This document shows positions 55,530 to 64,000 of a stretch of DNA of 64,000 nucleotides, one piece after another. This DNA comes from Megalobrama amblycephala (Eukaryota; Chordata; Actinopteri; Cypriniformes; Xenocyprididae), in contig NC_063062.1 of NCBI RefSeq assembly GCF_018812025.1, positions 36,411,228 through 36,475,227 of the forward strand, written 5' to 3'. The first letter of the stretch is position 1, and each line of letters opens with the position of its first letter. The notes under the pieces are model-generated. The model was given only the letters and a program-made list of their open reading frames with translations, was not told where the DNA came from and did no database searches. The position numbers were made by a program, and so were the translations under genes.

Positions 55530-58500
55530 AATTCTGACTTTATATCACAATTCTGACTTTATATCTCGCAATTCTGACTTTATATCTCGCAATTCTGACT
55601 TTATATCTGGTAATTCTGACTTTATATCTGGTAATTCTGACTTTATATCTCGCAATTCTGACTTTATATCTCACAATTCTGACTTTATATCTCGCAATTC
55701 TGACTTTATATCTCGCAATTCTGACTTTATATCTGGTAATTCTGACTTTATATCTCGCAATTCTGACTTTATATCTCACAATTCTGACTTTATATCTCGC
55801 AATTCTGACTTTATATCTCGCAATTCTGACTTTATATCTCGCAATTCTGACTTTATATCTCGCAATTCTGACTTTATATCTCGCAATTCTGACTTTATAT
55901 CTCGTAATTCTGACTTTATATCTCGCAATTCTGACTTTATATCTCGCAATTCTGACTTTATATCTCGCAATTCTGACTTTATATCTCGCTTTATATCTCG
56001 CAATTCTGACTTTATATCTCGTAATTCTGACTTTATATCTCGCAATTCTGACTTTATATCTCACAATTCTGACTTTATATCTCGCAATTCTGACTTTATA
56101 TCTCGCAATTCTGACTTTATATCTGGTAATTCTGACTTTATATCTCGCAATTCTGACTTTATATCTCGCAATTCTGACTTTATATCTCGCAATTCTGACT
56201 TTATATCTCGCAATTCTGACTTTATATCTCGTAATTCTGACTTTATATCTCGCAATTCTGACTTTATATCTCGCAATTCTGACTTTATATCTCGCAATTC
56301 TGACTTTATATCTCGCTTTATATCTCGCAATTCTGACTTTATATCTCGCAATTCTGACTTTATATCTCGCAATTCTGACTTTATATCTCGCAATTCTGAC
56401 TTTATATCTCGTAATTCTGACTTTATATCTCGCAATTCTGACTTTATATCTCGCAATTCTGACTTTATATCTCCTAATTCTGACTTTATATCTCGCAATT
56501 CTGACTTTATATATCTCAATTCTGACTTTATGTATCTCAATTCTGACTTTATATCTCGCAATTCTGACTTTATATCTCACAATTCTGACTTTATATCTCA
56601 TAATTCTGACTTTATATCTCGCAATTGTGACTTTATATCTCGCAATTCTGACTTTATATCTCGCAATTCTGACTTTATATCTCGCAATTCTGACTTTATG
56701 TCACAATTCTGACTTTATATCTCGTAATTCTGACTTTATATCTCGCAATTCTGACTATATCTCGCAATTCTGACTTTATATCTCACAATTCTGACTTTAT
56801 ATCTCGCAATTCTGACTTTATATCTCACAATTCTGACTTTATATCTCATAATTCTGACTTTATATCTCATAATTCTGACTTTATATATCGCAATTCTGAC
56901 TTTATATCTCGCAATTCTGACTTTATATCTCACAATTCTGACTTTATATCACAATTCTGACTTTATATCACAATTCTGACTTTATATCTCGCAATTCTGA
57001 CTTTATATCTCGCAATTCTGACTTTATATCTCGCAATTCGGACTTTATATCTAGCAATTCGGACTTTATAACTCGCAATTCGGACTTTATATCTCGCAAT
57101 TCTGACTTTATATCACGCAATTCTGACTTTATATCTCGCAATTCTGACTTTATATCTCGCAATTCTGACTTTATATCACGCAATTCTGACTTTATATCTC
57201 GTAATTCTGACTTTATGTATCTCAATTCTGACTTTATATCTCGCAATTCTGACTTTATATCTCACAATTCTGACTTTATATCTCATAATTCTGACTTTAT
57301 ATCTCGCAATTGTGACTTTATATCTCGCAATTCTGACTTTATATCTCGCAATTCTGACTTTATATCTCGCAATTCTGACTTTATGTCACAATTCTGACTT
57401 TATATCTCGTAATTCTGACTTTATATCTCGCAATTCTGACTATATCTCGCAATTCTGACTTTATATCTCGCAATTCTGACTTTATATCTCGCAATTCTGA
57501 CTTTATATCTCACAATTCTGACTTTATATCTCATAATTCTGACTTTATATCTCATAATTCTGACTTTATATATCGCAATTCTGACTTTATATCTCGCAAT
57601 TCTGACTTTATATCTCACAATTCTGACTTTATATCACAATTCTGACTTTATATCACAATTCTGACTTTATATCTCGCAATTCTGACTTTATATCTCGCAA
57701 TTCTGACTTTATATCTCGCAATTCGGACTTTATATCTAGCAATTCTGACTTTATATCACGCAATTCGGACTTTATATCTCGCAATTCTGACTTTATATCT
57801 CGCAATTCTGACTTTATATCTCGCAATTCTGACTTTATATCACGCAATTCTGACTTTATATCTCGTAATTCTGACTTTATGTATCTCAATTCTGACTTTA
57901 TATCTCGCAATTCTGACTTTATATCTCGCAATTCTGACTTTATATCTCGCAATTCTGACTTTATATCTCGCAATTCTGACTTTATATCTCGTAATTCTGA
58001 CTTTATATCTCGCAATTCTGACTTTATATCTCGCAATTCTGACTTTATATCTCCTAATTCTGACTTTATATCTCGCAATTCTGACTTTATATATCTCAAT
58101 TCTGACTTTATGTATCTCAATTCTGACTTTATATCTCGCAATTCTGACTTTATATCTCACAATTCTGACTTTATATCTCATAATTCTGACTTTATATCTC
58201 GCAATTGTGACTTTATATCTCGCAATTCTGACTTTATATCTCGCAATTCTGACTTTATATCTCGCAATTCTGACTTTATGTCACAATTCTGACTTTATAT
58301 CTCGTAATTCTGACTTTATATCTCGCAATTCTGACTATATCTCGCAATTCTGACTTTATATCTCGCAATTCTGACTTTATATCTCGCAATTCTGACTTTA
58401 TATCTCACAATTCTGACTTTATATCTCATAATTCTGACTTTATATCTCATAATTCTGACTTTATATATCGCAATTCTGACTTTATATCTCGCAATTCTGA

Positions 58501-61500
58501 CTTTATATCTCACAATTCTGACTTTATATCACAATTCTGACTTTATATCACAATTCTGACTTTATATCTCGCAATTCTGACTTTATATCTCGCAATTCTG
58601 ACTTTATATCTCGCAATTCGGACTTTATATCTAGCAATTCGGACTTTATAACTCGCAATTCGGACTTTATATCTCGCAATTCTGACTTTATATCACGCAA
58701 TTCTGACTTTATATCTCGCAATTCTGACTTTATATCTCGCAATTCTGACTTTATATCACGCAATTCTGACTTTATATCTCGTAATTCTGACTTTATGTAT
58801 CTCAATTCTGACTTTATATCTCGCAATTCTGACTTTATATCTCACAATTCTGACTTTATATCTCATAATTCTGACTTTATATCTCGCAATTGTGACTTTA
58901 TATCTCGCAATTCTGACTTTATATCTCGCAATTCTGACTTTATATCTCGCAATTCTGACTTTATGTCACAATTCTGACTTTATATCTCGTAATTCTGACT
59001 TTATATCTCGCAATTCTGACTATATCTCGCAATTCTGACTTTATATCTCGCAATTCTGACTTTATATCTCGCAATTCTGACTTTATATCTCACAATTCTG
59101 ACTTTATATCTCATAATTCTGACTTTATATCTCATAATTCTGACTTTATATATCGCAATTCTGACTTTATATCTCGCAATTCTGACTTTATATCTCACAA
59201 TTCTGACTTTATATCACAATTCTGACTTTATATCACAATTCTGACTTTATATCTCGCAATTCTGACTTTATATCTCGCAATTCTGACTTTATATCTCGCA
59301 ATTCGGACTTTATATCTAGCAATTCTGACTTTATATCACGCAATTCGGACTTTATATCTCGCAATTCTGACTTTATATCTCGCAATTCTGACTTTATATC
59401 ACGCAATTCTGACTTTATATCTCGTAATTCTGACTTTATATCTCGCAATTCTGACTTTATATCACAATTTTGACTTTATATCACGCAATTCTGACTTTAT
59501 ATCTCGCAATTCTGACTTTATATCTCGTAATTCTGACTGTATATCTCGTAATTCTGACTTTATATCTCGCAATTCTGACTTTATATATCTCAATTCTGAC
59601 TTTATATCTCGTAATTCTGATTTTATATATCGTAATTCTGACTTTAAAACTCGTAATTCTGACTTTATATCTCACAATTCTGACTTTATATCTCGCAATT
59701 CTGACTTTATATCTCACAATTCTGACTTTATATCTCGTAATTCTGACTTTATATATCTCAATTCTGACTTTATATCTCGTAATTCTGACTTTATATATCT
59801 CAATTCTGACTTTATATCTCATAATTCTGACTTTATATCTCGTAATTCTGACTTTATATATCTCAATTCTGAATTTATATATCTCAATTCTGACTTTATA
59901 TCTCGTAATTCTGACTTTATATCTCGTAATTCTGACTTTATATCTCGCAATTCTGACTTTATATCTCGCAATTCTGACTTTATATCTCGCAATTCTGACT
60001 TTATATCTCACAATTCTGACTTTATATCACAATTCTGACTTTATATCTCTCTTTATATCTCGCAATTCTGACTTTATATCTCTCAATTCTGACTTTATAT
60101 CTCGTAATTCTGACTTTATATCTCGTAATTCTGACTTTATATCTCGTAATTCTGACTTTATATCTCGCAATTCTGACTTTATATCTCGCAATTCTGACTT
60201 TATATCTCACAATTCTGACTTTATATCACAATTCTGACTTTATATCTCGTAATTCTGACTTTATATCTCGCAATTCTGACTTTATATCACAATTCTGACT
60301 TTATATCTCGTAATTCTGACTTTATATCTCGCAATTCTGACTTTATATCTCGCAATTCTGACTTTATATCTCGTAATTCTGACTTTATATCTCGCAATTC
60401 TGACTTTATATCTCGCAATTCTGACTTTGTCACAATTCTGACTTTATATCTCGTAATTCTGACTTTATATCTCGCAATTCTGACTTTATATCTTGCAATT
60501 CTGACTTTATATCTCGCTTTATATCTCGCAATTCTGACTTTATATCTCGCAATTCTGACTTTATATCTCGTAATTCTGACTTTATATCTCGCAATTCTGA
60601 CTTTATATCTCGCAATTCTGACTTTATATATCTCAATTCTGACTTTATATATCTCGCAATTCTGACTTTATATCTCACAATTCTGACTTTATATCACAAT
60701 TCTGACTTTATATCTCGTAATTCTGACTTTATATCTCGCAATTCTGACTTTATATCTCGCAATTCTGACTTTATATCTCACAATTCTGACTTTATATCAC
60801 AATTCTGACTTTATATCTCGTAATTCTGACTTTATATCTCGCAATTCTGACTTTATATCACAATTCTGACTTTATATCTCGTAATTCTGACTTTATATCT
60901 CGCAATTCTGACTTTATATCTCGCAATTCTGACTTTATATCTCGTAATTCTGACTTTATATCTCGCAATTCTGACTTTATATCTCGCAATTCTGACTTTG
61001 TCACAATTCTGACTTTATATCTCGCAATTCTGACTTTATATCTCGCAATTCTGACTTTATATCTCGCTTTATATCTCGCAATTCTGACTTTATATCTCGC
61101 AATTCTGACTTTATATCTCGTAATTCTGACTTTATATCTCGCAATTCTGACTTTATATCTCGCAATTCTGACTTTATATATCTCAATTCTGACTTTATAT
61201 CTCGCAATTCTGACTTTATATCTCACAATTCTGACTTTATATCACAATTCTGACTTTATATCTCGCAATTCTGACTTTATATCTCGCAATTCTGACTTTA
61301 TATCTCGCAATTCGGACTTTATATCTAGCAATTCGGACTTTATAACTCGCAATTCGGACTTTATATCTCGTAATTCTGACTTTATATCACGCAATTCTGA
61401 CTTCATATCACAATTTTGACTTTATATCACGCAATTCTGACTTTATATCTCACAATTCGGACTTTATATCTCACAATTCTGACTTTATATCACGCAATTC

Positions 61501-61731
61501 TGACTTTATATCTCACAATTCGGACTTTATATCTCACAATTTTGACTTTATATCACGCAATTCTGACTTTATATCTCGCAATTCTGACTTTATATCTCGC
61601 AATTCTGACTTTATATCTCGTAATTCTGACTGTATATCTCGTAATTCTGACTTTATATCTCGCAATTCTGACTTTATAACACAATTCTGACTTTATATCA
61701 CGCAATTCTGACTTTATATCACAATTCTGAC
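55530..61731. repeat. 6.2-kb minisatellite array of a 21-bp unit with higher-order structure
   Basis: The unit is AATTCTGACTTTATATCTCG plus one more C; about 300 copies sit head to tail, all in the same orientation. Variants change the last three bases (CGC, CGT, CAC, CAT, GGT) or shorten the unit (TATATCAC joining straight to AATT). Higher-order repeats are plain: the variant AATTGTGAC recurs at 56623, 57308, 58203 and 58888 (steps 685, 895, 685, so 1580 bp overall); TTTGTCACAATT recurs 571 bp apart (60427, 60998); the truncated junction TCTCGCTTTATATC recurs near 55984 and 56311 (about 327 bp). Four of six frames are free of stops because 21 is a multiple of three, which explains all long open frames here; none is a gene. 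Confidence 0.97.
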
Positions 61732-62244
61732 AAATAAAATCACAATAAAAATGGATATAATCTACATAGACAAAAAACACAACAAAATTCATATAACTTT
61801 TTTTTACTAAAATTAAAATGAAAACAGAAAAAAAAAATAATAATAAATAAATAAATAAAACTTTAATAAAAGCAAAAATCAGCAAAAAAAATCCTGTAAA
61901 ATCTCTAAGCTCACAAAAGCCCATGTCCCGTTGAGCTCACAGCGGGTGAGATTTCAAAAGAAAACCTTCAGGATGAACACTGACTTTTCTATTGCTTGAT
62001 TTGTAAAATGTTCATAAATCTCAGACGGTGAGTAACGACACAGAAGTGGAAGCTTATAAAAGCAGTTAATTTTCAAATCGAACCCTTCCACAGAAATTCT
62101 TTGCAGGGATTTTTCTTTTAAAGATACATTTTAATATTTCCACTTTTCATAAGTGTAATATATTTTTAATGCACACAGTGTATTGATTTATTATCCGAGG
62201 ACAGATGGTTTGGGAAGGAGTGACCATGTCCTTTTATAACATTT
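61732..62244. other. A-rich flank and unassigned sequence
   Basis: 61730-61900 is A-rich low-complexity sequence directly after the array (AAATAAATAAATAAAA). Beyond it nothing is recognised. Confidence 0.4.
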
Positions 62245-62498
62245 GGTAACACTTTAGTTTAGGGTCCAATTCTCACTTTTAACTAGTTGCTTATTAGCAT
62301 GAATATTACTAAGATACTGGATGTTCTTATAAAGCACATTATTCTGCATGACCATTTTCTACATCCTTTAATCAATACCTAAACTTAACAACTACCTTAC
62401 TAACTATTAATAAGCACTAATAAGGAGTTTATTGAGGCAAAAGTCATAGTTAATAGTTAGTTAATAGAGAGAACTGGACCCTAAACTAAAGTGTGACC
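62245..62498. mobile_element. 254-bp GGTAACAC MITE
   Basis: It begins GGTAACACTTTAGTTTAGGG with TCCA and ends TGGACCCTAAACTAAAGTGT followed by GACC. These 24-bp ends are inverted with one difference. The interior (CAATACCTAAACTTAACAAC, TACCTTACTAAC, AGGAGTTTATTGAGGC) matches the non-palindromic part of the triplicated units at 22999-25157. No clean target duplication. Confidence 0.85.
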
Positions 62499-63185
62499 AA
62501 ATTATTCAACAGCAAACAAGATGACATTTCTGATCGAGTCGCTCCAAAATAATGTGCGATCAAAGTGTGCGACTTGTTTTGTTTACAGCGTTTCACACAC
62601 TCAAAAACCCAGAGCGTATCATCATCATCTTCATTTTTCTTCCCAGAGACAACACTTTTATTTTTAGTTTAGGGCCTAGAAAAGCATTGAGCAATTGTCG
62701 CCAATAATTTAAAGTTTTAGTGGCTGCATCGGCTGACCTTTTAAAAACAAGTTGTGCGAACACAGCGGTGACTAATGTTTGTGTGGTTGTGCTTCGACAT
62801 CACACACACTTCAGGTGAACGTCTATAAAGGTCAAACATGAAAGCACAGGTTAATATCATTCAGTCTGAAGGACTCTCTGATTTTCAGTCACATTGTTTG
62901 TATAGCTGTAGCACGAGCTGAGCGGTTAATGCAAAGGTAACAGGGGTGACGCCTCGGCAGGATGCTGGGAAGCGGCAAATCCAATTGGGTGACACATAAT
63001 TAAGCTGGCAGAGCTTTTCCTGCGGCAAAGACGCTTACAAGAGAAACACCCCCAGCCTCTCTGCTGGAAGCACATAGAGAGCAAAACCATTAAATGATCC
63101 AAGTCAAATATTCCTTTAAATAATATTAAGCAAAGCTTATTCGGAGCAAATCGGGTGGATCGGTGGCCTAGTTTGAGGTTTAGGC
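62499..63185. other. Unassigned sequence, partly conserved-noncoding-like
   Basis: 62870-63130 is balanced, repeat-free and rich in ordered motifs (CAGGGGTGACGCCTCGG, GACACATAATTAAGCTGGC, CATTAAATGATCCAAGTC). No exon or repeat end recognised. Confidence 0.4.
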
Positions 63186-63595
63186 TGCAAAAAAAATGTT
63201 CTTCCTCAGTAATTTTGTCTTGTTTTCCAATATAAATATCTAAACATCCTTGAATCCAGATACAATTACTTCAGAAGTAAAATGACAAGATAACAAGTCT
63301 TGTTTTCTGGAAAAAAAAAAAAAAAAAAGATCTGCAAATGAGTTCCGAAAAATAATCTTGTTAAGTTTAATTTTATGACCCCATAGGCAGGTTTTTTGTT
63401 GTTGTTATTTTAAGCATAAAGTCATTTCATTTTGTTAAATTTTTCAATCTATTTTTCAAACAGGACTTTTTGCATCAAGTCTTGTTTCATGAAAAATGTG
63501 TCAAAATGAAGTGAATTTACGCTTAAAACAAGAAAAATATATCTGCCAATGAGTTCATAAAATAATCTTGTTTTCCTTACCCCATTGGTGTAAAG
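63186..63595. mobile_element. Foldback MITE (AATTTTGTCTTGTTTTCC)
   Basis: The start GTAATTTTGTCTTGTTTTCC with AATATCTAAACATCCTTGAA matches the fragment at 15768-15838. Inside, GCTTAAAACAAGAAAAATAT, ATCTGCCAATGAG and ATCTTGTTTTCCTTACCCCA are typical of a common cyprinid foldback. Poly(A) at 63311-63328. The second arm is incomplete. Confidence 0.6.
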
Positions 63596-63599
63596 TACT

Positions 63600-63920
63600 C
63601 TGTAAGGATGAGCAGAAGTAGGGATTAGCTTTAGTCCTTTAATCAAACAAAACACAATTACCCAGGAATAAACACAGGAGTAAACAAAGGCAGCGTAACA
63701 GCTTGTATAAATAAACACAAGACAATAACGGACGAGGAACAGAACCAAACTCAAGACTTAAACACTAAGGAGATAACAATTAATTAAATAAGACACAGCT
63801 GATAATTATAAGTAACCAAATAAATAAACAAGGGACATAATCAGAAACCAAGGAAATGGAAACTAAACAGAACAGGGAAACAGGAACAAAACAAAACGGA
63901 TAAAAATAAAAGTCTGTTTT
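63600..63920. repeat. Possible retroelement noncoding remnant
   Basis: CAGAAGTAGGGATTAGCTTT, then TTTAATCAAACAAAACACAA, GGAATAAACACAGGAGTAAA, CGGACGAGGAACAGAACCAA and AGGGAAACAGGAACAAAACA. This style recurs at 14690-15040. I link it tentatively to the non-coding part of a fish retroelement; no ends or motifs prove it. Confidence 0.3.
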
Positions 63921-64000
63921 CCCTTTTAAATTTTATTTGAAATTCCCTTTAAAATCCCTAAAAATTTGACTTGAGAAGCAAAATTAAGAAATGATTATTA

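Noticed and set aside
55540..56601. 353-codon minus-strand frame of RYKVRIA repeats, and similar frames to 61226
   Set aside because: Pure translation of the 21-bp satellite; frames are open only because the unit is 21 bp and has no stop in that frame. No start context, no unique sequence.
55530..61731. CRISPR-like array
   Set aside because: Units are contiguous with no unique spacers, and the sequence is eukaryotic.

Overview
The window reads as nuclear DNA of a teleost fish, most likely a cyprinid (zebrafish/carp type). The reason is its repeat content: AT-rich sequence packed with short non-autonomous DNA transposons and foldback elements of kinds I know from cyprinid genomes, Tc1-like transposase remnants, long TA microsatellites and minisatellites. 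I found no complete protein-coding gene, rRNA or tRNA. Nearly all open frames are chance or lie in repeats. The window is best read as a gene desert or the interior of very long introns.

Layout. 1-10.5 kb: an 8-bp-TSD foldback element inside an older repeat (73-1010), a palindromic element (3309-3784), a divergent direct duplication (3800-4427), a TTAA-type element (6006-6522) and two CACTG-ended composites (8210-10515). 12-20.5 kb: piggyBac-like and TTAA-type elements, including two inverted copies of one ~0.9 kb family (16622-17573 and 19314-20159). 20.9-25.2 kb: a LINE reverse-transcriptase scrap and a near-identical triplication with ~0.96-1.0 kb units, each holding a palindromic TTAA element. 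26.4-30.3 kb: a nested stack (hAT-like host, Tc1 pseudogene, CAGTG-ended element, 940-bp palindrome). 32.0-34.2 kb: a hAT-like element with an 8-bp duplication, carrying a piggyBac-like insert. 35.8-40.1 kb: another TTAA element, an inverted second copy of the 940-bp palindrome, and another foldback. 42.4-48.1 kb: a deleted Tc1-like MITE, a three-block mini/microsatellite and fragments. 50.5-51.2 kb: a very AT-rich palindrome. 52.96-53.48 kb: a second Tc1 fragment. 55.53-61.73 kb: a 6.2 kb array of a 21-bp unit with higher-order structure, the most striking object here. 62.2-64.0 kb: three more dispersed-repeat segments.

The strongest new signals are: (1) the 21-bp array with 685/895/1580-bp, 571-bp and ~327-bp higher-order periods and two AT-rich tracts per two helical turns; (2) two 940-bp palindromes in inverted orientation, where both arms of one copy share private substitutions, implying arm-to-arm homogenisation; (3) several families sharing TTAA|AGG...CCT|TTAA ends, two of them abutting at a single TTAA; (4) two Tc1 copies with the same transposase frame break. 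Two weak candidate exons (minus strand, 7695-7870 and 40336-40635) and a few conserved-noncoding-like stretches are flagged as inference. Repeat families are named by their visible termini and superfamily only; I did not assign database names.
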